From: Branchiostoma floridae
Lineage: Eukaryota > Chordata > Leptocardii > Amphioxiformes > Branchiostomatidae
Length of the DNA stretch: 64,000 bases
Direction of reading: 5' to 3'
Assembly: GCF_000003815.2 (NCBI RefSeq)
Contig: NC_049987.1
Coordinates: 21,818,120 to 21,882,119 of the forward strand
Part shown: positions 31,815-45,000 of the stretch, piece by piece
How the letters are laid out: every line of letters starts with the position of its first letter
Numbering within the stretch: position 1 is the first letter of the stretch
Notes under the pieces: generated by a model
The model's database searches: none
Told to the model about the DNA's origin: nothing
The model's input: only the letters and a program-made list of their open reading frames with translations
Position numbers and translations under genes: made by a program

Positions 31815-34800
31815 ATGGCGTACCGACCTGTCCAGGTTTTCGCTTCTCTGGCCCAAAAAGATCGCGACAAAAAAGCCAGATTCGTGGACGAGAACGAAGA
31901 TAAAGACCGGAGGGTTGTGAGGAAGAATGAAGTCGAGGTTTCGGCGACGGGGGAGCTTTCTCTGCCGCCCGATCGTGCCAGGTAAGGTGGGGGAGGGGGG
32001 CGACTTGGCGAAAAACCGCGAAAGGGAAACTTGTCTGTAAAAGCACGTGTGACCATATACCGACAAACTGAAGCGGTTAGAGAGACAACAACAACATTAT
32101 GAAGTTAAAAAAAGCACAAAGCTGTACCGATATACCAACAACTGGCGTAGGTTGACTGTTTAAGTTTCCTCACCTCTATCAAATTAGGTGATATTTTTTT
32201 GTTGCAGCCGCCGGGCTTGCTTACTTTGTTTTGATGTAATTTTGTTGCCTTTTCTGTGTGCTTTAATTTCAAACAACTTGTTGTTCTTGTTCTTGTACTG
32301 AATAACACCCCTTATTTTTGTTGGGGCAAACCATCCAGTGTGTAGTGCTGCTGTTTATTGACCGTTCCTCAGGTGTTGCAACACCTCTTCCTTAAACTTA
32401 ACGGGATTAGCTTGAAGGGTGGTTGAGTATGGCAGAGTATTCCAATCGTTAGTGGTTCTTGGGAAATATGAATGTTTGAGATGTCTTTATTAGTCTTAAT
32501 GGGTTTGTATGAGTTTGGGTGGTTATGTCTAGATTGCCTTGGGTTCGGCTGCAAGTAGTAAGAGAAAGAGTCAGGGAGGTAGCATTGCTTTCACAGCCGG
32601 TAAACGTTTAGTATAGAGATTCATAAACATAATGTAACAGTCAGATAAGTTGGATATGAATGTTAACTTATGAGTTTTTATAAGTTTTATCAGTTACTTG
32701 ATATCCCATGATATTGATGTATTGCAACATACATCAATAATATTCAATATCATGGGATATCAAGTAACAGTGAAAACCTACAGAGTGACAGTTGTAGTGA
32801 GCAGTAAAAAGAAGATGTGCTGGAGGCTAAATCCAGTGTGCAGAGATATGATATGATATGATATGTTACCACAGAGTGACAGTTTTGGTGAGCAGTAAGA
32901 AGGAAGCTGTACTGGACACTAAGACCAGCGTACAGAGATATGATATGATATGATATATGTTACAGAGTGACAGTTGTAGTGAGCAGTAAGAAGGAAGCTG
33001 TACTGGAGGCTAACACCAGCGTGCAGACTGACAGAGATATGATATATGTTACAGAGTGACAGTTGTAGTGAGCAGTAAGAAGGAAGATGTACTGGAGGCT
33101 AAGACCAGCGTACAGAGATATGATATGATAAGATATGATATATGTTACAGAGTAACAGTTGTAGTGACCAGTAAGAAGGAAGCTGTACTGGAGGCTAAGA
33201 CCAGCGTGCAGACTGACAGAGATATGATATGATATATGTTACAGTTGTAGTGAGCTGTACTGGAGGCTAAGACCAGCGTGCAGACTGACAGAGATATGAT
33301 ATGATATAATATATGTTACAGAGTGACAGTTGTAGTGAGCAGTAAGAAGGAAGCTGTGATGGAAGCTAAGACCAGCGTACAGAAATATGATATGATATGA
33401 TATATGTTACAGAGTGACAGTTGTAGTGACCAGTAAGAAGGAAGCTGTACTGGAAGCTAAGACCAGTGTTCAGAGACGGCTGGACTACATCGTACAGGTG
33501 CTGCAGACTCACCATGTCAAGGTCAGGGTCATGGCAGCATTCTTCTGTCCTTTTCTATTTCTAATATTTCTTCTCTATACACTAAGGGTGGGTACTGGAA
33601 CAGACATTTCAGGTACAGGTACGGTTCAGGTCTAGAGGATCATATCCAGGTCCGTACCTGAACCCGGACCTAATTGTGAAAACTTGTGAATGGGCAGATA
33701 TATGTGGATACTCAAAGCAATGGTCCAAAAGAAATCTATTTGGTGGTGTACCCCATGTCACAGACATTTTGAATCCTGTCATCATATAAGTGGAGCATAA
33801 AGGCAGGAAAATGTATAGACAGGCTACTAGTAAAGCAAGAAAATTGCAATGAAAGAAACAAGAAATTCACAAATGACCTTTAATTTCTTATTTTCTGCTG
33901 TATTTTTTGTGCCAACTACCAGGAAGGGGACACCCAGATCTCCAAAGTGATCCATAGAGTGGACGGACTGTACCACATGGAGGGGGAGGTCAGGGTGGTG
34001 TTTGTGGACTTCCTGAAGTGCCAGGGCGTGTGTAACTTCCTGGTGGAGAAGATGGACGAGTCGGTCGTCGTGGCAACCCCAGAGTTCTTCCACAGTCCGC
34101 AGAGGCTGGAGGAGCTCAGGTGAGATTTCATGGACACGGGCTCAGGGATGCTGAATGTCTAGGCCAGTGTTCGAGCCAGTCTGTTTTTTTTCCGTCCCCT
34201 TGATTTTGAATGGAAATGGGTGTGGGAGTATGCTCCCTATGAAAATTTTGAAATCTAGACCCTCTGAAATCTTTACATGCCAATTTTTTTTAAAATTTAC
34301 AACTCATTTTCACCTGATTCAAGTGAGGAAATAAGTCAGTGTTAAGTGCCTTGGCCAAAGGAACCTCATTGAGACATGCTAGGGATTCAAACCCAGAACC
34401 CTTTAGATTCTAAGTCAACAACTAATCCCAAGACCAGCTTACCATCTTAAGTTCTTAACACTGCTTCTTTGTAAGGTAAAACTGGTTCAAGATACCTTTA
34501 ATTTGTTTAGAGTACCATGTGCTTTACTCAAAGGTTCTCTCCCTCTCAGACGACAAGCGTGTCTCCTGGCTGTGAGAAATGCACGACAAAAAGCGGTGGA
34601 AGTCGCTCGGCTGCTCCGTTCGACCGTGGGTCAGCCAATCAGCATCAGGGAAGAGAGCTGTCGGGAGTGGGAGGGGCCGCCAGCTCAGGGACAGTCACAT
34701 GACCAAGACAAGCCAATGACGTACCAGGAGAGAATTGCCATGGCAACAGTGACAGTTCAGGCCAAGGTGTTTGCCAGTTTTGAGCTGAAACCCAAGGAGA

Positions 34801-34829
34801 AGGGAAGAGCTCCCTCTGGGGGGAGATAG
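31815..34829 (+). CDS. IRAK1BP1: IRAK1-binding protein 1 (SIMPL domain)
   Basis: Four exons: 31815-31981, 33413-33521, 33923-34119, 34550-34829; 250 aa, all phases closing. Recognised by colinearity with vertebrate IRAK1BP1/SIMPL: GELSLPPDRAR, then SSK/TSKKEAVLEAKTSVQRRLDYI, then HRVDGLYHMEGEVRVVF, CNFLVEKMDESVVV, RRQACLLAVRNARQKA, and a basic C-terminus. In mammals this protein binds IRAK1 and modulates NF-kB signalling; it belongs to the DUF541 (SIMPL) family. No signal peptide or membrane segment is seen, so cytosolic/nuclear action is likely. Intron 1 contains a tandem array derived from the 5' half of exon 2 (32778-33412) and a long hairpin. A likely polyA signal is at 35325-35330. Confidence 0.93.
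32693..32768. repeat. 24-bp perfect hairpin in IRAK1BP1 intron 1
   Basis: Arms 32693-32716 and 32745-32768 are exact reverse complements (GTTACTTGATATCCCATG..). The 28-bp spacer is itself partly self-complementary (TGATGTA..TACATCA). It borders the tandem array that follows. Confidence 0.9.
32778..33412 (+). repeat. Tandem array of truncated IRAK1BP1 exon 2 copies
   Basis: About seven units of 80-100 bp precede the real exon 2. Each has the acceptor (TGTTACAG), about 65 bp of exon 2 (GTGACAGTTGTAGTGAGCAG...AAGACCAGCGT), then a (GATAT)n linker. None contains the second half of the exon or a donor. Unit starts are near 32782, 32871, 32962, 33052, 33147, 33241 (shortened) and 33318. Confidence 0.9.
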
Positions 34830-35684
34830 CAGTACTGCATGCTATTTTGCCTCAGACTTTTGTGTTATTTTTGTATTCCCTATTGGCACAGGAAAGAAAA
34901 AAATAACAACTGTTTTTTTGCTTGTCACCAAGTTACCTAGAAAGACACAGGATTCAGTATAAAGTAAGGATGCCTCCAGGACCTGTTCCTTAGTGCCGGA
35001 ATGGAAATTTGCTAGTTGTGATGAACAAACATTGCACCCTGTCTGTCCCCAAACTCATTGATTTTTGTGACATTAAATTGATGATTTAACAAAAATTTAA
35101 CAATAAGTGAGATGTGAAAAAAAATCTGAAGACAGCACTGGTATAAAGGTAGCAGGATCTAGGTCCCTCAGGACCCTGGCATACATATGGGTACTTGCTT
35201 AGGCAGGTAGTTAGGAACCTAAAAAGATATGGTTGGCAGAGTTTTTACTTGTAATCAACAATGTTTCATATTTATTGAGCAATTTTCGAGTTTGAAACAT
35301 GAGAAGTGCCAAGGTTTGTCAATAAATAAAGAAGATGCGCAGCTTGCAAGATAACATGTAAAAACAGCCATATTACAACTGTTAGTAATTTGTCCACAAG
35401 TGAATAATGCTACTATAATGATCTTAACTCGTGTGTCATGTTGTTTTGAAAAGATGATAGATGGGTAGCAGAGAGAAAATACACGTGTGGGAGCATTTTC
35501 AAATAACTGTCTGCTGTTAGTGTCATTTTTCACAATTGTCTGCTAAATCACCCGTTTAGCCAACGAAATGACTGAGCCAGCTAGCGGTCACTAAGGAGTA
35601 TGGTACACAGGCTTCCAAGCTCAGATGAAGCCATTTCTTGAACGCTTGAAGCATAGGCGATAGGCTCGGATCTCTGATCGGCTT

Positions 35685-35945
35685 TGATGTTTGCTTGTAC
35701 GTCATCGAAGGTACTTTGTTCCCCAGAACTCAATATTCAGAGTCACAAGATCTTTGTTGCACCTGCTCGGGGAATCCCCGAATACTTCATTTCGGGTCGC
35801 GCCAGAAATTCACACCAATCCGGGCAGTGCGGGCGGCGTGAAGGTGATATTACGTCGTCAAAACCGATCGAAAGTACTCGTACTTTGGTCCCCAAAACAA
35901 TGATTCACAGTCACAAGGCCTTTAATTTGTTGCGTATAAGTGAAA
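35685..35945 (+). repeat. Duplicated segment upstream of the C6-like gene
   Basis: Two related blocks, about 35685-35780 and 35855-35945, share TACGTC..CGAA.GTACT..TACTTTG.TCCCCA.AAC and CAC.GTCACAAG. They lie 90-350 bp before the C6-like start codon, probably within its promoter or 5' UTR. Confidence 0.6.
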
Positions 35946-36036
35946 AAAACAAGTGAAAGGATCAGCAACGTTTGGTTGACCTTCCAGTTACCCAAAAAAG
36001 GGCACATCAAGTTTTTCGAGATCAACGTCAAGCGCG

Positions 36037-39000
36037 ATGAAGGGCCGATATAAGGTTGTTCCTTTCCTACTCGCCTTGGCCGCGCTGACAGCGAGTTTTG
36101 AGACCGGGCAGAGTTTTGGGAGCGAGAGATCCTCACCCCCGCCGCTCCCGGAGGGCTGCAATGGTGGGGACTGGAGCCCATGGGGAGCGTGCTCGGGCAA
36201 CGGCCTCGGCGGCGGCTGCTGGCATACCCGCACCCGCACCGTGACAGGATCAGGGCCCTGTCCTCATTTGAGTGGTCAGGATACTCAGGTGAGTAAACAC
36301 GCCGTTTCGTAGCAGGTTTGTGCCTCTTACCTTTGCCAGAGAAGATTATGTTTACGGTAGCGGTGGGAGGATATTTTGTTACAGCCATCAAATATTCATG
36401 GAGGTTATGCTTTCATGATCACCAGCGTTTGTATATCTGAGACCAAGATAAATGTTTAAGTCAATGTATATGTATGGATTGATGTGTGGAATGAAATATG
36501 ACGAAAGAAACGTGACGAAAACAGCATTTCACTCCACGCTATATAACAAGCGCTCGGCCACCTCATACCTCCATGATATGGTGATGTTGTTGCAGGTGAA
36601 GGGTGTGTTTGTGAGTAAGTGCTTGCACACCACTCTGTATTGGAAGCTACAATATTACAATATTGTAGTATCTGTAGATGTTGTTGCTTTGAAAATTAAC
36701 ATGATGAATGTGATGATCTTAACAGATATACCGAAAACTTATGGCGTAAAGAGTAGACCAAAAACGAATCTTCAAATTTGCGCTATATCTTCGATTCTTA
36801 TATCAACCCGGACCTGAGCTTCACATAACTGACCGGAAGTCGACTCGGAATCCCCAATGCACACAAGAGCGACCATGGTTTCGACGTTACTTAAGTTGAG
36901 TCCAGAAGAGTAATGCTTCGGTACGCGAAATTTTTGTTTACATGAACTCCGCTGAGTCTGAGTCGGATTTCGGCCCAGTATACTCCAAATCAATTCAGAA
37001 ATCCGATTTCTGAATCGATTTGGAGTATACTGCGCCGACGCGGCTTGTGTAAACACGGTCAAATTCTGCACAAAATTGCCGACCTCAGCATCGACGAATT
37101 GTTGTATGATACAGACAAGACGATAACTTATTTCTCTTATTCACACAGTAGTACAGTACATTACTTGCCGCCAGATGTCTAATGTAACGTTATATATTCG
37201 CCTTTGAGGTCCGTGCTTTCATGTCGTATAACCATATAACGTCAATACTGGAACGGCTTACGTTAGAGTCTCAAAATTGGTGACTTTTCCTAAGATTTAT
37301 TTGGCAACAATTTTACAAAAAAAAGTTTTGAAAATCTTCCATTTTTCGTGTTGCCATGTCAACTTCGAGAAGGCTTAAATAGATTTTCTTGATATGTGGG
37401 AAGTTGTATTGAGACCTCGATTGACTAGCTCCCTAGGGGCTTCTTATGGTACTGCAGCGTATCTTTCGATCAGGTCAAAACAACCGCTTAGGCGATCGGT
37501 AAAGATTATTGCAAATAATTATATGTATCGTTACTCTCCAAGCAGAGGTTGGTAGGAACAATCGTGACCTTTTCCTTTCATTCGATTTTCGATCGGCCTT
37601 CCCACCGGTGCACCAAGATGAGAGAGTAAATATATGGTCTTTTGTAAGAAATACATGTATGTTGCACAATAAATTTAAATTGAATACAGAAAATGTATAA
37701 AGAATGCTGATCTTGTTTCCCGTTCCAGCCATGTTACACCGCCGGGTGCCCTGCAGACTGTCAGGTGGGGGAGTTTGGGGACTGGTCCGTCTGTGATCCG
37801 TGCTTAAACACACAGGTAAGGGGACTTAAAGGAAAAACACACAGCCCTACCGTCCATTCCCCCTTCCCTCCAATTTGTCATGTGGTAATGATCAATAGAA
37901 AACAAGTACGGTCCATAGACGTCCGGTAACGGTGCTCTGACAGGTCCGGGGCTCCATAGTTCGATTCGAACAGTTCGAACTCGTCGCGGCGCTATCGTAA
38001 ATTCGAACAATTGTTCTCAAATAAAAAATGCAACTCGAGGAAACGTGAGCTTCCCCGTTTTGGCATGATATAATAAAATACAACCGCGACAATGTATTCC
38101 GTATCGCCCTCGGTCCCGGCCCTCCCGCGGGTAGACTATAGCTCCTTTACAATCAGTTCAGTTAATTTTGTCCTTAACAATATAGTTACAATGTAAATAC
38201 AAGGTTATCTAGCTTAACAGGCAAACAATGTCCTCTCATTGTGTAAGCTATTTGTAAAGGCCACTTACCGCCGCCCTTTTTAGATGATTGTTTTAACTGT
38301 TTTATTACATAAAACGTCAACACTAACTCGGCACAGCAATGTAATTCTTAATTGTGCATATACTATTTTTAACAATTGTTCCTGTTGTTGTTTTTTTACA
38401 AATGTAACGCGGCAGCACAATTCAGGGTATTAATACTGACGCTGCAACCTATGTTGTGTAGTGTGAGAAGAAATAAACCATTATTAAAAACCAATATTGC
38501 TATTCAGCGATCACAATGATCTAAATTTCTTGTTTGGGATGCCAAAATCAGTGGTCTTTGGGAGGATAGTATCCATAGATCAGACCTGTGTGGTTGACTA
38601 TCTGGGTTTACTTGCTTTTGCCTTGCTTTGCTTGTAGTCCCGGTATTCATCGATAGTCCGCCCGTCGCAGTTCGGCGGTTCTCCCTGCACCAAGCCGCTG
38701 GTGGAGACCCGACGGTGCAGCTCCGACAAAACCTGCCCTCTGACCTCGGGATGCACCTCGGGACAGTTCAAATGTGTCACGACTGGTAAAGTTGCCACCT
38801 TCGAAGATGTTTCGGATACTTTATCCTCGGGGTAACCTTAAGGACAGCGTTTCGACAAACAGTAACGTTAGTTACAAATTGCAATATTTTGAAAATATCT
38901 TTCATAACTTAATATGAATAAATTTGATGCTAATTTGATGACGTCTTCGGCTAAAATCCAAGATAGCGGGCCATATGACCAGATCAAGAATAGATAAATC

Positions 39001-42000
39001 ATTATCCCTTAAAGTTTGTAACTACCTAGTATTTTTTCATCAAAAATGCCATGAAGAACGTTTTTTGTCTTTTTCAATTGTCTTTTGCGATTATTTGCTA
39101 CAAAAATGTATTTTTGAAAATTCAAGGTGGCGGATATAAGATGGCGGAGCCAAACTGGTATCCTAGATATACATGACGTCATTTTGACGTCATTGATGTT
39201 GCTATTGGTAACACACGTCGTAACAAACATTATCATTCAGTTATTGGCGCTTGCTGTTACATTTTTACAGCATGCCTTGAAGTTGTCTGGGAATACCTTT
39301 TTTCCATGGTTCAAGCCAATAGTCAAATTGATGACAACCTAATTACGTCATATTGCGTCATAATAGAGTAAAATTTCTTAAAATCTTCAGATATTATGTT
39401 TCTGATATTGTCTGAAAATGTGGTGGCCATATGATAAGTCGTATAACAGAGGAGTTAGACGTGGCTGGCCTCAAAAGCCCGGTCTGAATAGGGTTAAACT
39501 CTGTTGTGCCCCCCTCCCCAGGCCGCTGTGTTCCCGCCAGTTTCCGGTGTAACGGCGATGACGACTGCGGTGACGAGTCTGACGAGCAGGAGTGCTCGGA
39601 GGTACAGGACCTGTGTGAGGGGAAAGATGTGGAGGACGTGATCCCCAACATCGACTTCGCCGGCAGCGGGTCAGTAATGCTACAGTCACAATTCAAACCG
39701 ACGCCCGGGCGCTACTGGCGGCCACCGGGCCATCTTTGGACTCTAGATTTCTAACGGGATTTTTTGGCATCATTTTAGGTCTCGATGCAAGACCAAATCT
39801 CGGATCAAATCCAAAACCTAACTGGGAAAACATCGATAGGGCTCCCATTGGATTAGGACTGGTATCCATTAGGAATTAATTGCCCCTTTTTTATGACACT
39901 TTAACGCAGTAGATTTTATTCCTCTTTCTTCTCTATCCTTTGAAATGACCATGTAAAATATTGCGGCTTCCTCTCTGCAGGTATAACGTCCTAACAGGGG
40001 AACTCAGCGGGCAGGTGTTGGACAACTCCAAGTATGGCGGTCTGTGCAGGACTGTTTACAGTGGAGACCACGGAAAAACCTTCCGCTTGCCGCATAACAC
40101 CCAGTTCTACAGGTTCCAGGTAAACTTCTGTCGTTTCTTGTGACCTAGGATGATGTCAAACTTCAATGTCACCCTAACATGCGGTGGAAGCCATTTTGCA
40201 CCTTAGAAGTACTGCAAGGAGATATGTCAGTTTTACTGCATTGTTGAAATGGTTCTGGAGTATCCCCACTTGACCCAAACCTTAGTTCGTCTCTTTTGAT
40301 ACTAAGCAGATCTTTCGAATTTGACTTTATATCAATAGTCATTGACTAAGCTGTTAAGCTCTGGTTGTATGTTATAGGGAACAGTCTACACAGAATTATA
40401 TCACAGGAGTCCAATGTTTGGGCATGGGGACTCCGGCTTGAAGTTGTCCCATCAAATCATGGGTAACGTTAGTGATTGTGGACTATGAGAAAATAATGAA
40501 GCACAAACAGGGAACATGGATTTGGCTGGAAAAGGGTAGATTAAGTTAAAGGTAGTCCTATGGCCTTTTGAGGCCATAGGGGGCACTGGATTGTTATAAA
40601 CGATACTGGGAGGTGTAGCCTAACCTCCAGCTTCTACCTCCCCAACCGAATTCAGGTACCCATTTTTCACCTGGGTGAAGTGAGGAACGTCGTCAAAATC
40701 GGTTACATGACAGGATTTGAATCAAGAACCTTTGGGTTCTAGGCCAAAAACCCTACAGCTACGCCACACGACCTTATGGATTTTGGATCGAGAGGTCCAC
40801 AAACCGAGAAACCTTTGTTCTTGTTAAAAGCATTCTACAAACAGGTGCATGTTCCTGTCTACCAGGTGGTTGCTGACACGACCTTCCATTCAGAAAAGTT
40901 CAACAGCTCTAAACAGTTCTACAAAGAAACCACGACCAACAGACAGCTGGACATCCATGCTGGCGTCTCCGCCTCATTCTCGGTACGTTTATCTAAGAAC
41001 GGGTTTAACACTAGTCCTGGCCGGCAAACGTGGTAGACATAACGAGATGATGAAATGAATGTACGCTCTCCAGAATGACATGTGACAGCCAGTCTGGCTA
41101 TTTTTCCACATTTTTGGGTCACAAAGTTGCCATGTCTGCATTTTATTGCCCATATCTGAGGTATCATTATTTCACAACATGTATAATTATTGGGTCTTTA
41201 AGTTTTCTCTCTCCCTCTCTCTCTTGTACAGGTTATCAAAGCTAGCGCTGAGGTCGCCAGCAGCCAGTCACATGGCAACCATGAGGTCATCAAATCCAGC
41301 CAGTCCTCGGACTCCGCCCTGTTCACCGTCTCCAACCAGATCGAGCTTGCGCAGTTCAGGATGAACAGCGAGGACTTAATCCTAAGTGACAGCTTCTACA
41401 GGTTAGATTCGTTTGGCAGTTCCAGATATGCAAAACCAACGCTGCTCAACTAACCTGTCACTGTTACAAAGGATAATATCCGATATAACGCTAGTTCACC
41501 TTTATCCGCAGGATAGCCTATATTCGTTCTGTTTACCCACACGGTATTTGGGGATATTAAGTCGACGGACGGTGGTTTCAAGTTGTAATATGTTCTAACT
41601 ATTGTAGTTTAAAAACCGTCGACTAGATATTTCTAAAAACCCTTTTTTGAAAGCAACGGATATAGGTTACCCCTCGGATAAAGGTGAAGTAGCGTTACAT
41701 ATTAGTTACAATGCATCTTGCTATGCATGTGCGGTGTGAACCGTGAACTGGCCTATTCTCCAATGTCAAATTCAAAGTGACAAGCCTCATAGATGATTCA
41801 CGATGTTTCTCCGTACAGGGCACTGGAGGAGTTGCCGGTGGTGTACAGTTATGTGGAGTACAGGAAGCTGATAGTTGATTTCGGGACGCACTACTTGTCA
41901 GCCGGTAGTTTGGGTGGGCAGTACCGGTACGTGTACAGGTACAACCGACAAAGCCTCACTGAGTCGGGTAGGCTACTTTTTTTTTCATAACTAGTATTCA

Positions 42001-45000
42001 ATGCATAAGCTGCTGACATACAGCCAATGATCCTCATCTATCATATCTAACATTGCGTCTGCGGCGAGGGTATTAATGTCTGTCTCATATCATGTATATT
42101 CACTCTTCTAATTTTGAAGTCACAGAGTTCCGAGTGGATAATTCTTTTTCCATTCTCTTGCCCTTGTTGCCAGCTCATTAAGGAACGACCTATGGAATTC
42201 TAAGAACTCATTGAGTTAAAACTGAGCAACCTTACGATTGATTCGATTCTTTCGGACACGTCACTCCACAAAGGCCCCTTCACACGAGAGCAAGAATGGG
42301 CCTTAAATATGAAGATTATTATCTATTCCTCAGAATTCGTAGTGTATTCTAGAAATTCTCACTGCATTCCAGATATTTGTGCCCGTTCTTTTAGCTCCCC
42401 GGAAGTTTTTGACATGCTAAACCTTTCGAGGTGCATTCGAAGTGGAGAATTATCGAACGGCATTCAAAGTGTATTCTAACTCTAGTTTAAAAACTATTCT
42501 AACTGCATTCTACTTCATTCCAACATTATTCTTATCTCGTTCGATGGAGAATCGAATCCTGCCAGAATGTGCCCAAAAATATCTGGAATGCAGTAAGAAT
42601 TCCTAGAATACACTACGAATTCCCAGAAATACAAAATAAATTTCTTTCTGACAGCATTTTGCTTATTCCTTTTCGTGTGAAGGGGATATAAGGTCCATTT
42701 GGAATTCCCACCCGAATGGCCCCGAATATGGTATGAATTTTGCAAATACTTCATTCCGGCTGGTTCTGCTTGATTCCTGCTGATTCGGTTTCTATGTGTA
42801 GGCCCTGTAAACACTTGGCTTCAGTAATGGGTCAAAAGTGAATATAATTGGCCTATGGCTAGGGTTTGTTTATCAAGGTCTGATAGGAACTGAGTGTTCT
42901 GTCTGATGAATGACAAACGTTGTAGTGACGTTGAAGACGTTTGGAAGTAAATTCTATCCACTTAGATTGAATTGCTTTTAAAAATTGTTTACCTGGATGT
43001 CTAGATCTAGCCTTCATAAATGTCGTTTTGTTATATCAGAAATCCGTCAAAGGCGCCATTTCATTGGCTGTTCGTTCCTCCAAGTCTGAGTGAAAAAAGC
43101 AGTTACCCCAACTTTTTTCATGTTGATCGACACAATAACGTTGAAAACGTCGATATGCCACTCTATGAACACATGATGATGCAGTGATGATATGGTGACT
43201 TTAATTCTCCTCCTCCAGAGCTGAACGAGGAGGATCAGAAGTCATGCCTCAGTGTGGAGGCCAAGGTGTCGTTCTTCGGGATCAAAATCGGCGGCGACGC
43301 CGGCTTCAAGCACTGTCAGGACAACAAGCTGTCTCAGACGACCGCGGGTAACTAAATCTATCTATCTATATTTAAATGAATTCGTCAGATGGAAAAAATC
43401 ACTGGATAACACGGTTCTTTTTTCACAACTAAGGTATTTACAAGAACAACCGAGGTTTGGTGACCGTCTGTCACCTTCCTCATGGCAATACTGACAGGTT
43501 CAGTCACATAAGAATACAGTTACAAGTTTTCTTCAAGCAATGACTGTTTTTAAAGGTAAGGTACATACCTAACATTTTCGACGTCTGACAGTTCATCTTG
43601 TTCAAGGAGAATGACCTAGTCTCGATCTCGCAAGCCTGACCTAGTGTCGTGATCTCTCGCGAGACCGAGACTAGGTCATTCTCCGTGAACAAGGTGGACT
43701 GTCAGCTGTCGGAGGTATGAACCTTACCTTTAAAAACAGTCATTGCTTGAAGGAAATTTCAAGTGACCGGTTCTATTTCGCACAGTAGCTAGGTGTGGCT
43801 GTTAAGAATGCGGTCACAAACGTTATTTATCTATTTACTGTTTTGTTAGCTAAGGCTGGAAGATTCATATTCACACAGAGCAAACACTGGTACAGTACAC
43901 ATCTAAAGTTAAATCATACCTGCAAAGGCTGGGGTACGTAGTTAGGTTGAAATTTGCGAGAGGCTTACAAACATGGCAGTAGCAAAAACGATAAAGTTAT
44001 ATTTTTTTCTTAAAATATCCAAACCAGCAGTGGCCCACCAGTGATCTTCTTGAAAGACGCGTTAAAATATAGACAATATATAAAACCTTCACGGGTATCT
44101 ACGTACACTACAAACCAAGTGGTCACTTGACTTACCTCTGGAAATTACTCTCGAAGATTCGCGAAGTCGGGGTAGGAGTATCCTGTTAAAAAGTTTATTT
44201 ATTGATTGATATATTGTTTGATCAATTGTACACCCTCCACAGGAAGCTTCACCCTGGCCGCCAGTGACAGCGTGTCCTTTGTAAAAGGCGGGACGTCCGA
44301 AGCAGCTGGGAGCCTTGCTTACGCCAACCAGCCAATGACAGACAAGTATGATGCCTGGGTGGACAGCGTCAAGGACAACCCAGCAGTTATCTCCGCCAAA
44401 GTAAGATTATTGTATTTCTCTGCTTTAAAAAGGTAAAAGGTGGTGGAAATAGGGGTATAGGCTCCGCCTCCCAATAACATGCCCTAGACACAGTGGATAA
44501 TACTAGTAACCCACTGCCCCTATGGCCACAAAAGGCCATGGGACTACAGTTTTCTGTTACAATATTTCCATGTACCTGTGAATAATTGATTGCGCAGCAG
44601 TAGAGCTTTGAAAATGTTTCTCTTGGTATCTTTACCTCAGCTTTATCCACTGTCGGAACTTGTTGCTGGCGTGTCACTGGCATCCTTGAAGAAGGTCCAC
44701 CTGGAGCAAGCCCTGGTGCAGTACCTGAACGAGTTCCACCCGTGCAAGTGCGCCCCCTGTCAGAACAACGGCAAGGCGGTGCTGATTGGGACTACCTGCG
44801 AGTGCGTCTGTCAGAATGGGACGTATGGCGAGTCCTGTGAGAAAGTGATTGACTCCGTCTTCGGTAAGAGATGGGGTTCCTACGGTAACACCAGAGAGGG
44901 TGAAAAAATGTTAATCTGCTTCCTGATGCAATGATTAAGCTAGGGTCGGGGACCGGTATCGTTTCGTTACAAAACTTGTACCTGTACCTGAACCGGACCT

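Noticed and set aside
31726-32066. Antisense ORFs over the first IRAK1BP1 exon
   Set aside because: They overlap the clear coding exon and its CpG-rich flank; no domain.
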